A stretch of 46,437 nt of DNA from JAQVWU01 sp964628455 (GTDB lineage Bacteria; Bacillota; Clostridia; Oscillospirales; CAG-272): positions 1-46,437 of the forward strand of contig CAZVPD010000008.1 in NCBI GenBank assembly GCA_964628455.1, read 5' to 3'. This document shows positions 27,079-35,255 of this stretch, piece after piece (within the stretch, counting starts at the first letter, position 1; each line of letters begins with the position of its first letter). Below the pieces are notes generated by a model. The model worked only from the letters and a program-made list of their open reading frames with translations. It had not been told where the DNA came from and made no database searches. Position numbers and translations under genes: made by a program.

Positions 27079-27999
27079 GTGCAGGAACGAAATGTGATTA
27101 TCGGTACCGACTGGTGGACCGACTGCGATGATGTCGCGGCGATCCGAATCGCCTGTGTCATGGCAAAGATGGGTGTCTGGTCATTGCGGGGAGTTGTTCT
27201 CAACGCCTGTATGGAATATTCCGCTCCCTCCCTTGATGTTTTTCTGCGTCATGAAGGTCTGATCTTGCCGGTCGGGATCGATCCCGAAGCGAATGATTTC
27301 GGCGGAAGTCCGCCCTATCAGGAAAGGATGGCACGAAACGACTGCCCGGTGCTTCGCAACGAGGACTGTGAAAGCGGCGTACGCTTATACCGGCGACTGC
27401 TGAGCGAAAGCCCCGACAGGACGGCAGAGATCATTGAGATCGGATATCTGCAGGTTTTATGCGCGCTGCTCAACTCTCCGCCCGACGATCTTTCACCTCT
27501 GAGCGGAAAGGAGCTTGCCGAAAAAAAGCTCCGCCGCGTATGGATGATGGCGGGCAACTGGAAAAACGACGGGAAAGGAAGAGAAAATAATTTCTGCCGC
27601 AACCTGCGAACCTCGCGCGGTGCATCGAAGGCGCTGGAACTGCTGCCCTGTCCTCTGACGCTGCTCGGTTATGAGATCGGAGAGAGTGTGATGACCCGTC
27701 CTTCCCCCGACTTCAACGACCCGCTTTGGCTCGCTTTCAAAGATCACGGATCCGAAAAAGGACGGTGTTCGTGGGACCCCATGCTGATGATTCTGGCTGC
27801 CGAAGGGCTCGAACAAGCGGGTTACACTTCGGTCAGAGGATTTGCCTCGGTCTGTCCGGAGAGCGGTGAAAATTCTTTTTGCCGTGATCCAAACGGCAGA
27901 CATGAATATGTCCTGAAAACAATGCCCGACTGCCGGTATGAGCAAAGAATCGCCGAAGCCCTGGAATGGTCAAAAAAAGCAAATAAGGAAACATTATAA
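27079..27999 (+). CDS. Nucleoside hydrolase-like protein
   Basis: A 306-residue protein with a calcium-binding aspartate cluster at the N-terminus, GTDWWTDCDDVAA (Asp11, Asp15, Asp17, Asp18). It resembles the DTDIGTDCDDA form seen in some inosine-uridine-type nucleoside hydrolases. A hydrophobic strand and a VWMMAGNW segment follow at about 150 and fit the family's VxMGG-type core. A DPMLMILAAEG stretch near the end matches the conserved C-terminal Asp. These enzymes cut N-glycosidic bonds of nucleosides or related ribosides. The GTG at 27079 follows GAGGAGG within the previous gene. The altered cluster (WW in place of PG) makes the substrate uncertain. Confidence 0.7.
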   Translation: MQERNVIIGTDWWTDCDDVAAIRIACVMAKMGVWSLRGVVLNACMEYSAPSLDVFLRHEGLILPVGIDPEANDFGGSPPYQERMARNDCPVLRNEDCESGVRLYRRLLSESPDRTAEIIEIGYLQVLCALLNSPPDDLSPLSGKELAEKKLRRVWMMAGNWKNDGKGRENNFCRNLRTSRGASKALELLPCPLTLLGYEIGESVMTRPSPDFNDPLWLAFKDHGSEKGRCSWDPMLMILAAEGLEQAGYTSVRGFASVCPESGENSFCRDPNGRHEYVLKTMPDCRYEQRIAEALEWSKKANKETL

Positions 28000-28033
28000 A
28001 TTAAAATATTACTAACCAAGCCGAGGAAATGAA

Positions 28034-28972
28034 ATGGACAGAATGAAATCTCTTGATGACGGCATCAGACTGAACTGCACCATCGTGAGCGACACGCATA
28101 TCGATACGGAACATCCCGATCCGAAGCAGCCGCAACACTGCCTGATGCGGGCTCTCGAAGAGTCACAGAACAGCCTTTCCCCTGTCGACGCGTTTATCAT
28201 TACAGGCGATATCACGTCACGCGGAACAAAAGAAAACTGGGATCTGACACTCGAATGTTTTGAAAAATACAAACCCGCCGGGAACATCATCCTTGCCATA
28301 GGCAATCATGACGCATGGCATGACGGCGGGTACAGCGAGGCCATAAAAAACTATAGTTCGTATTATCAAAAGATATGCGGCAGGAGCCGTGAAAAACCCT
28401 ATTTTTCCTATACAATCAACGGCTATCCTCTGATTTTTTGCGGCAACGAGGGAGAAGCGGGATGCGAAGCCGTGATCAGCGATGAACAGATCCATTGGCT
28501 GAAAAAAGAGACGGAATCCGCCGCCCGGAAAAGAAAACCGATTTTCGTTTTCTGTCATCAGAGCCTTAACGGAAAACACGGGCTTCCGAAAACATGGGAT
28601 GCCGATGAATCCGCAACCGACCCGGCGGAAGGCGGCATCGGTGATAAATCCGGAGAAATCGAGGAAATCCTCGGTAAATACGAGAATGTCTTTTATTTCA
28701 GCGGCCACTCGCACATGGGACTCGGCGGAGAAAACTGCCTGAAACTGAACGGATACGCAAGTTTTGAAAAAGCAGGCCGCCTCAATCTAATCAACCTGCC
28801 CAGTCTTTCCTGCGGAAACCATCACGGCGAGCTTAGGGAATCCGATACCGGAGTTCAGCTTGAAGTCTATGACGACAAAGTGCTGATCCGGCCGAGAAAC
28901 TATGCGAAACGCCGGTGGAACGAAACGGTTCCGATCCGAGACGGCAGATTTTATCTTGAAGAAATATTATAA
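28034..28972 (+). CDS. Calcineurin-like metallophosphoesterase
   Basis: A 312-residue protein with the full set of metal-binding motifs: SDTHID, ITGDIT, GNHDAWHD, CHQSLNGKHG and GHSH. The family hydrolyses phosphomono- or diesters with a two-metal centre. No signal peptide is seen, so it should be cytoplasmic. GAGG lies about 10 nt before the ATG, 34 nt after the nucleoside-hydrolase gene, so the three genes from 25591 form one unit. A second metallophosphoesterase in the window (36947-37777) also lies in a binding-protein operon, which suggests removal of phosphate from imported sugars. The substrate is unknown. Confidence 0.85.
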   Translation: MDRMKSLDDGIRLNCTIVSDTHIDTEHPDPKQPQHCLMRALEESQNSLSPVDAFIITGDITSRGTKENWDLTLECFEKYKPAGNIILAIGNHDAWHDGGYSEAIKNYSSYYQKICGRSREKPYFSYTINGYPLIFCGNEGEAGCEAVISDEQIHWLKKETESAARKRKPIFVFCHQSLNGKHGLPKTWDADESATDPAEGGIGDKSGEIEEILGKYENVFYFSGHSHMGLGGENCLKLNGYASFEKAGRLNLINLPSLSCGNHHGELRESDTGVQLEVYDDKVLIRPRNYAKRRWNETVPIRDGRFYLEEIL

Positions 28973-29007
28973 AACAGGTAAAGACAGACGAAAGGGCACG
29001 GCATAGG

Positions 29008-29247
29008 ATGATCCAAAGATGGTTCGATCAGACGTTCTCACTTCCGGGATATTGGTGGTTTTACGCAATATCGGTCGCTGCGGGTTTTGTTTTATTTATC
29101 CTGTTTATTCTTTGGTTTGTCGGTTCCGACAAAGAAAAAGATACTTATATATGCCCCGGCTGCGGGGAGCATTTTAAAGTTAAATGGTACGTTATCATGA
29201 CAGCACCCCATGCAGACAATACCTACCTGTTAAAATGCCCCAACTGA
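29008..29247 (+). CDS. Small membrane protein with zinc-ribbon half, ended by in-frame TGA
   Basis: A 79-residue protein with one transmembrane helix (about 19-40) and a zinc-ribbon start, ICPGCGEHF. The second half would read CPN followed by Cys, but a TGA stands at that Cys position (29245-29247). Reading on gives GKKALCNLLWRV, a second TGA, then TYEPNKRVIG. The protein is either truncated by a Cys-to-stop change or a recent pseudogene. Ribosome binding site AAAGGGC is weak and lies about 12 nt upstream. It follows the metallophosphoesterase after 35 nt. Function unknown. Confidence 0.55.
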   Translation: MIQRWFDQTFSLPGYWWFYAISVAAGFVLFILFILWFVGSDKEKDTYICPGCGEHFKVKWYVIMTAPHADNTYLLKCPN

Positions 29248-29453
29248 GGGAAAAAAGCCCTGTGCAATCTGCTCTGGCGGGTATGAACCTATGAACCGAA
29301 TAAAAGGGTCATCGGCGACTATATCCGACCGGTGAATACTGCACGTTTTAAAGCACTTTATTGCTGTACGGCAGTAAAATGCTTTTTCTGTTTCAGATCG
29401 CATATATGGCAAAACTCACAAAATTCAAGGTTTAAATTTATGACTCTTTACAC

Positions 29454-29482
29454 TTGATTTTTTGTTCGAAACTTGTTATATT
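29454..29482 (+). promoter_or_regulatory. Promoter of the LacI-type regulator gene
   Basis: TTGATT (29454-29459) and TATATT (29477-29482) are separated by 17 bp, so transcription should begin near 29489. Confidence 0.7.
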
Positions 29483-29489
29483 GTTGTTA

Positions 29490-29503
29490 TGCCATCGATG
29501 GCA
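29490..29503 (+). promoter_or_regulatory. Palindromic operator, LacI-type
   Basis: TGCCATCGATGGCA is a perfect 14-bp palindrome with a central CG, as is usual for LacI-family operators. It lies at the expected transcription start of the regulator gene, so autorepression is likely. Confidence 0.75.
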
Positions 29504-29544
29504 ATGAGTTTTTTTCTATAAAATCAACGAACAGGAGGCAGACG

Positions 29545-30591
29545 TTGAACCGCAAAAGTAATATCACCATCTACGATATCGCGCGAATCGCCGGAACTTC
29601 TCCGCGCACGGTCACGCGTGCCTTTCAGAAAGACTCCCCGATCAGCGAAGAGACGCGAATCCGCGTCCTGGCAATCGCCGAAACCTACCGGTACCGGCCG
29701 AATTCGGCGGCAAGCCGCATCCGCGGCAAGGAACTGACACTGGCCGTGATCCTGGTAACGCAGATGACGATGTTTGCGGACGGACTCGTCCGCGGTTTCC
29801 GAAGCGCCGAAAATCAACTCGCGGATATGAAGACAAGCCTCGTGATCTGCCGCTGTGATTCCGAACCCGAAATCGAACCGGCGGTCAAAAACCTGACCGA
29901 ACGAAAGGCGGACGGTTTCATCATCGTCTGTGATACCGCAAGTCTGAAAAAAAACATTTTCTGCGAACTGACCGAAAAGCAGATCCCCTTTGTCACGATC
30001 GTATGGGACGGCCTAAAACCTGCCGTCACGCATATTTCCGTCGATACGAACATGAAGGGACGGATCGCAGCCTCGCTGTGCTCGATGCTTTGTCCCTGCG
30101 GAAACATCGCCGTATTTACAGGTTCGCTTCATTCGATGCACCACAGCACGACCCTCGACGGATTTCGTGCCGAAGCGGAAGCGTGCGGTCTTCAAATCGC
30201 ATGCGTTTACGACACGAAAGACGACCCCGGGACCGCCGCCGAAGCAGCCGACGACCTGATCCGCTCGGGAACTCCCTGCGACGGCGTTTTTTTCTCTTCC
30301 GCCAATGCGGTCACGCCGGTCGGTGTATTTCGGGAACGGGGATACAAACCAAAGATCGTCGGCTCGGATGTCTTTCCCGAAACGGCGGCTTTTATCCGTG
30401 AAGGCACCGTAGCCGCGGCGGTCTTTCAGAATCCAGAAAAACAGGGTTGGCTGGCGGTGATGAGCCTCTACCGCTGTCTCGCGGAAAACAGGAAGATCGA
30501 ACCGCTCATTCTGATCACCCCTCAGATCGTACTGAAGAGCAATTTATCCGCCTATGAAATAATCAATATCGAAGGAGAATCAAACCCATGA
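29545..30591 (+). CDS. LacI-family transcriptional regulator
   Basis: A 348-residue regulator. The N-terminal helix-turn-helix reads ITIYDIARIAGTSPRTVTRA (about 6-25), followed by the hinge region YRPNSAASRIRG. A periplasmic-binding-protein-like sugar domain follows (GFIIVCDT, ISVDTNMKG, NIAVFTGS, DGVFFSSANAV). The start is TTG at 29545, with AGGAGG 6 nt upstream; the frame is open further upstream without a better site. The stop overlaps the ATG of the next binding-protein gene (ATGA), so the two are translationally coupled. It probably senses the sugar of its own operon and represses it through 29490-29503. Confidence 0.9.
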   Translation: MNRKSNITIYDIARIAGTSPRTVTRAFQKDSPISEETRIRVLAIAETYRYRPNSAASRIRGKELTLAVILVTQMTMFADGLVRGFRSAENQLADMKTSLVICRCDSEPEIEPAVKNLTERKADGFIIVCDTASLKKNIFCELTEKQIPFVTIVWDGLKPAVTHISVDTNMKGRIAASLCSMLCPCGNIAVFTGSLHSMHHSTTLDGFRAEAEACGLQIACVYDTKDDPGTAAEAADDLIRSGTPCDGVFFSSANAVTPVGVFRERGYKPKIVGSDVFPETAAFIREGTVAAAVFQNPEKQGWLAVMSLYRCLAENRKIEPLILITPQIVLKSNLSAYEIINIEGESNP

Positions 30592-32081
30592 AAAAGTCAT
30601 TCGCGAAAAAAGCGCTTTTCGCGCTGCTGATCTCCGCCTTTCTGTTCGAAGCGGCTGCCTGTTCGGGCGGAGAATCCGTGCAGAGCACAGACATTACCGG
30701 GACAGGAGAGTCAAACGCGGCCGCCGAAACGGCCGCAGCCGAAACGACTGTCCATTATGAAGCAGACTATCTGCCCGACGCCGATTACGAAGGTTACGAT
30801 TTTCGCATAATCACGATGATCGACGACATCTGCGTCGCCGACGTTGAAGTGATGAACGGCGACGTGTTCAACGACTCGTTCTATACCCGAAACCGTAAAA
30901 TCGAGCAGGACTACAACGTCAAACTCAGCCAGACAGCAGCGAACGGCTGGAACGAGCAGTATTCCATCCTGAAAAAGAGCGTCAATGCCGCTACAGACGA
31001 TTTCGACACGATCCGCCTGATCATGCGCGAAGCCTTTCCCGCGGCACAGGACGACTACACCGTCCCGATCAGCGACCTGCCCTACTGCGACCCGTCACAG
31101 CCCTGGTATGTGCGCTATATGAACGACGAACTCACCTTCGGAGAAGAACTGCCGGTCGCCTATACCGACGAGTGTCTCGCAACCTATATGTATACCGAAA
31201 CTGTCTTCTTCAACAAGCGTATGGCCGGCGATTATAACCTCGGCGACCTTTACGACACGGTGAGGAACGGGACATGGACCTATGACAAATTTTTCGACAT
31301 GGCGAAAGCGGTCATCAGCGACGTCGACGGCAGCGGAAACTTTGATATTACGACGGATACGTTCGGATATATGAGCCGCTGGGATAATTATGTCCACGGC
31401 TTCTGGGTCGGCGCGGGCATGAAGACCGTCAAAAAGGACGACGACAACCTCCCTTATTTCGAGGCGGATCAAAATCTCTATACCCTTCTTGAGGACCTGT
31501 TTGAAAAGACCACGGGCGACGGCACATACTATGATTACTGGTACGATATGGCCGACCGGGGACTCACATACGACGACTTCATGCCCTATTTTGCGGACGG
31601 GCACGCGCTCTTTGTCCTCGACGGCGTATCGGTCTGCGGCAATCTGCGTGATATGAACGATGATTTCGGAATTCTGCCGATGCCGAAAAAGGACGAGGCG
31701 CAGTCCTCCTACTATTCGAGCGTTTCGGACGGCTATGTCAACGTCGTACCCGCCACGGCTTCCGACATTGAGCGCACAAGCGTCATGCTCGAGGCACTCG
31801 CCATCGAATCGAAGAACATCGTCGTTCCCGCCTACATTGAAAAAGCGGTCGAGTCGAAATATCTGCGCGACGAGGATTCGGTCGAGATGTTCCGGCTGAT
31901 CCTCGATACCCGCATGATCGACCTCGGATGCACGGTCTGGATGGACCCGATCCGCACGACCATCGTCGACAACTGCTTCCGCAAGGGGAAGAACACCTTC
32001 GCGTCGGCGGTCGCCGCGAAGCAGGAATCCATTGACAAAACCATACAAAAAGTCATAGAAGCGCTTGAGGACGAAGAGTGA
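30588..32081 (+). CDS. Solute-binding lipoprotein, paralog 5
   Basis: A 497-residue lipoprotein with lipobox AAAC (Cys25). The family pattern is present: LPDADYEGYDF, VFNDSFYTRN, QPWYVR in place of PWWN, VFFNKRMAGDYNLGDLYD, GTWTYDKFFDMA, DVDGSGNFDITTDTFG, FADGHALF, DFGILPMPKKDEAQ and EALAIES. GAAGGAG lies about 10 nt before the ATG, inside the regulator gene. A GH110-like enzyme follows after 72 nt. With a dedicated LacI regulator this is the most self-contained of the modules: sensor, binding protein and enzyme. Still no permease is seen. Confidence 0.85.
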   Translation: MKKSFAKKALFALLISAFLFEAAACSGGESVQSTDITGTGESNAAAETAAAETTVHYEADYLPDADYEGYDFRIITMIDDICVADVEVMNGDVFNDSFYTRNRKIEQDYNVKLSQTAANGWNEQYSILKKSVNAATDDFDTIRLIMREAFPAAQDDYTVPISDLPYCDPSQPWYVRYMNDELTFGEELPVAYTDECLATYMYTETVFFNKRMAGDYNLGDLYDTVRNGTWTYDKFFDMAKAVISDVDGSGNFDITTDTFGYMSRWDNYVHGFWVGAGMKTVKKDDDNLPYFEADQNLYTLLEDLFEKTTGDGTYYDYWYDMADRGLTYDDFMPYFADGHALFVLDGVSVCGNLRDMNDDFGILPMPKKDEAQSSYYSSVSDGYVNVVPATASDIERTSVMLEALAIESKNIVVPAYIEKAVESKYLRDEDSVEMFRLILDTRMIDLGCTVWMDPIRTTIVDNCFRKGKNTFASAVAAKQESIDKTIQKVIEALEDEE

Positions 32082-32153
32082 AACGGGAAATCAGACAGAG
32101 TCCCGGAACCCCGGCCGGTTTTAAGATCCGACGGGATCTGACAGGAGAATAAA

Positions 32154-33803
32154 ATGCCGAAAATTATCGAAGTAAGAAACGACGCCGAAAACGCGACGTT
32201 CAGCGCCGCGCAGGCGGTCGGTAAAATCGAAGCCGGTAAAGAAAACCTGATCCGGTTCGAGAAGGGGATTTACCATTTCGGGCGAGAGGGATGCAAAGCG
32301 CGCGAAATGAGCGTCGTGAACATCGACCCCGGCGTGAAGCACGTGGTCTTTGACCTCGAGGGCGTCGAAAATCTTACGGTCGACGGCGGGGGAGCTGAGT
32401 TCATTTTTGACGACATTCTCTTTCCCTTCGCACTCACCGGATGCAAAAACATCACGCTCAAAAATTTTATCATAGACTTCTCGTTTTCACGCTACTGCCA
32501 GGGTGACGTCGCCGTCTCGGACGAAAGCGGTTTTGAGATTGCGATCGACAAAAGCCTTTTCCGCGCAGAGACGGACGGACAGGGGCACGTGATCTTTCAC
32601 AGCTGCCGCGATATATTCACGACGGCGAATCAGCTGATCCTGCTCGCAAATTCGGTCTTCGGCAAAGGACCCTGGGACTACATCTTCGCAGGCGACACGA
32701 CGGTCTGCAAGGACAATCTGCCGACCGGGCATATCGACACCGACGCCTCTGCGACCGAACGCGGCATCCGCTTCACCTACCGCGAGGGCTCTCGCCGGCC
32801 GGTCTATCCTCCCGGAGAAAGGCTGCTCTTCTGTTACGAACCGCGCGCCAACGCCGATATTTTTGCCGGAGACTGCGAAAACGTGCATATCGAGCATGTT
32901 TCGCTCTATCGCGCGGGCGGCATGGGGATCGTCGCGGCGAGGACAAAGGATTTTTTCGCCGATCATACCGCAATCAAAGTCCGGCCGGGACGGGACGAGT
33001 GCCGTTCCAGCACAGCCGACGGCTTCTATTTTGTCCAGTGCAGCGGCAGAGTCGAGGTCCGCAACAGCGAGATCTCCGAAACACTCGACGACGCGCTCAA
33101 CATTCACGGCATCTACAACATCGTCAGCGAAAAAACAAAAGACGGCATCGCCGTGAAAGCGGGGATCAGCGAGCATACCGGATTTGCCGTCTGTGACGCG
33201 GGGGATAAGATCACCTTCAGCGACGCCGGGACCCACCGGTACAAGGGTAGCGCCGCCGTCCGAGGGTCCGAAAAGCGGGAGGACGGATCGATCCTGCTGA
33301 AACTCGACGGGGACTTCACGGAGATCCGCGAAGGGGACCTGATTGAAAACGACGACCGTGCCGCCGATTTCACCTTCGAGAACAACCGCGTTTTCGGATG
33401 CCCGCATCTTCGCGTCTCGGACAACGGAAAGATCCTTCTCCGCGGCAACACCTTTGACCGCATCAGCGCGCTGCTCGTTATCGACCTGCTTGCCTACTGG
33501 TACGAATCGGGCGCGGTAAAGGACATGACCGTCGAGAACAACCTTTTTCTCGACACACCCCGCACGGGCGGAGGGTATCCGGTCATCGTTTACAACTCGC
33601 GAAACGCGGCAACCGATATCCGTCATGCGAATCTGTCCATCCGAAACAACCGCTTCGTTTGCCCGAACGGACATGCCCTCAGCATTTCCTCGGTCGACGG
33701 ACTGTCGGTTACAGGCAACACTTTTGAAGGAGGTACGCGCGAAAGCATGTTTGCCCTTAAGGACTGCACGGAAGTGACGGAAGGGGAGAACCGATTTATA
33801 TAA
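32154..33803 (+). CDS. Right-handed beta-helix glycosidase, GH110-like
   Basis: A 549-residue right-handed parallel beta-helix protein. The stretch STADGFYFVQCSGRVEVRN and the later TLDDALNIHGIYN match the active-site region of GH110 alpha-1,3-galactosidases, which open blood-group-B and linear alpha-1,3-galactose structures. Asp289, Asp312 and Asp313 have the same spacing as the three catalytic aspartates I recall for GH110 (321, 344, 345). The C-terminus has more beta-helix turns (FTFENNRVFG, LLRGNTFDRIS, NLFLDT, SIRNNRF). No signal peptide is present, unlike many GH110 enzymes of Bacteroides. CAGGAG precedes the ATG, and a terminator follows at 33856. Confidence 0.7.
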   Translation: MPKIIEVRNDAENATFSAAQAVGKIEAGKENLIRFEKGIYHFGREGCKAREMSVVNIDPGVKHVVFDLEGVENLTVDGGGAEFIFDDILFPFALTGCKNITLKNFIIDFSFSRYCQGDVAVSDESGFEIAIDKSLFRAETDGQGHVIFHSCRDIFTTANQLILLANSVFGKGPWDYIFAGDTTVCKDNLPTGHIDTDASATERGIRFTYREGSRRPVYPPGERLLFCYEPRANADIFAGDCENVHIEHVSLYRAGGMGIVAARTKDFFADHTAIKVRPGRDECRSSTADGFYFVQCSGRVEVRNSEISETLDDALNIHGIYNIVSEKTKDGIAVKAGISEHTGFAVCDAGDKITFSDAGTHRYKGSAAVRGSEKREDGSILLKLDGDFTEIREGDLIENDDRAADFTFENNRVFGCPHLRVSDNGKILLRGNTFDRISALLVIDLLAYWYESGAVKDMTVENNLFLDTPRTGGGYPVIVYNSRNAATDIRHANLSIRNNRFVCPNGHALSISSVDGLSVTGNTFEGGTRESMFALKDCTEVTEGENRFI

Positions 33804-33855
33804 GTCCTTTTCCGGAAGATGCAGAAACGAAAAGTCCGACGGCAAGCATATTATG

Positions 33856-33919
33856 ATCCCCCCGTGCAGTCCCCGAAATCCTCCGCTGTTTCGGCTGCCT
33901 GCTCCGGGGGGATTGTTTT
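33856..33919 (+). terminator. Terminator between convergent operons
   Basis: A perfect 9-bp stem (ATCCCCCCG, 33856-33864, with 33905-33913) encloses a second CCGAAA/TTTCGG stem and is followed by TTGTTTTG. It closes the LacI operon and may also act on the opposite strand. Confidence 0.7.
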
Positions 33920-33970
33920 GATCTTTCTCTTTCTTTCATTCGGAACCGAATGTTTTCGATGAACTATCCG

Positions 33971-35212
33971 TCAGAGATAATTCCGGATCTTATACCTTGA
34001 CAGGCGGATGTGTTTCCGATCGACTGTGTAAGACATATACGCATAATCGCCGTAAATTTTCGTGAACGGGTAGAAAAGGCTTTCCTTCATGCCGGCAACC
34101 AGAACGGGACGGCTTCGCCCGAGGTCTTCGCGGTCGATTTTCACCATACCGAACCCTTCACGGTTTACAGGCGCGTGGATCAGATACAGATCGTTTCCGT
34201 CATAAACAAAGTCGGAACGGGACTGCGCGTCTCTGATCAGGCAGGGGGCTGCCCATGTATGACCGGTCAGGTCATAACAGGTGAGAAACCCCTGCATGCA
34301 CTCGTCCTGCCGCACAAAATAATAGCACTTGTCGTCCAGAACAAAGACAGCGTTTTCCCAAAGCGAGAAATTTATAAAATCGGGCGCCGAGACATATTCC
34401 CACGTGATAAAATCCCTGCTTTTTATGATACAGTTAAAATGGCCCGAGTAAGCGCCGGTGTAATAGAAAGTCCCGTCGTTTTCCACGCGCGACGAAAGTT
34501 TCTGCATGATCCCGATGTCGCTGAACATCGTCTTGCGCGGGATCCCGCTGTGCGCGAGCGCCGAAATGATGCCGCTTGTGCTGAAATCATTGGTCACCCC
34601 GCCGACCCGGAAACGGTTGGGTCTGATCTCACTCAGCGTCGATGAGGATACGGTATAAGTGCAATAGAAACGGTAATACTGACCGCCGGCCGAGGCCGTC
34701 CACATCAGCCAGAGCACATCGTCGTCACGGTGCAGCAGGATCGTATCGTAAACGCGGTCGACTATACGGCCGTCGAGTGTGTCACCGGCTTTCTGCAGGC
34801 GAACGATCGTCCTATCCGAAGGGTCGTCATACGGGCAAAAGGCAAAGCGCGCCTCCTGTCCGGACGGGTCCTCGTCGCCCGTAACCGTATTTGCGTAATA
34901 GGTCATATAAATAAACCCGCCGATGATCGTGAAAGTCGACACATGAACCATCCGGTCGACCGTTTCACCCGGGTGTTTCGCACACCAGGCCCCGTTTTTC
35001 TCAAAATCGGCGATGATATTCGCCTTCAGTTCCGATGCGCAGATGTCCCCCTTTTCACGGGAGACCCTGTCGGTATCCGGACGGATAAAACCGTTGTAAC
35101 ACATGACCGGAGCACCCGGCAGGACGACATCGGGTCTGTCGGTCGGGAAATCGGGTGTGAAAATCCCCTGTGCGGGCGGACAAACCTTAATACTGATATC
35201 CATATTCTCCAT
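33971..35212 (-). CDS. Beta-propeller protein of unknown family
   Basis: A 413-residue protein without signal peptide. Repeated aromatic/acidic strands, as in GIFTPDFPTDRPDVVL, TIIGGFIYMTYYANTV, VLWLMWTASAGGQYYRF, FYYTGAYSGHFN, KCYYFVRQD and LYLIHAPVN, suggest five to six propeller blades. The pattern is closest to GH43/GH32/sialidase-type folds, but none of their catalytic signatures can be placed with confidence. It is the last gene of the minus-strand run and lies 43 nt after another propeller protein. Its ribosome binding site is weak. A sugar-related hydrolase or lyase is likely but unproven. Confidence 0.65.
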   Translation of the reverse strand: MENMDISIKVCPPAQGIFTPDFPTDRPDVVLPGAPVMCYNGFIRPDTDRVSREKGDICASELKANIIADFEKNGAWCAKHPGETVDRMVHVSTFTIIGGFIYMTYYANTVTGDEDPSGQEARFAFCPYDDPSDRTIVRLQKAGDTLDGRIVDRVYDTILLHRDDDVLWLMWTASAGGQYYRFYCTYTVSSSTLSEIRPNRFRVGGVTNDFSTSGIISALAHSGIPRKTMFSDIGIMQKLSSRVENDGTFYYTGAYSGHFNCIIKSRDFITWEYVSAPDFINFSLWENAVFVLDDKCYYFVRQDECMQGFLTCYDLTGHTWAAPCLIRDAQSRSDFVYDGNDLYLIHAPVNREGFGMVKIDREDLGRSRPVLVAGMKESLFYPFTKIYGDYAYMSYTVDRKHIRLSRYKIRNYL

Positions 35213-35255
35213 TATCTTTCTGCGTCAAATTTCTTCCTGCCCGGATACCGGAGCG

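Noticed and set aside
29245..29247. TGA as a reassigned sense codon genome-wide
   Set aside because: Several intact genes in the window end in TGA followed by non-coding sequence or a coupled start, so TGA works as stop here.
32487..33845. A 452-residue minus-strand frame opposite the GH110-like gene
   Set aside because: Composition is that of a shadow frame; the plus-strand gene has beta-helix repeats and catalytic motifs.
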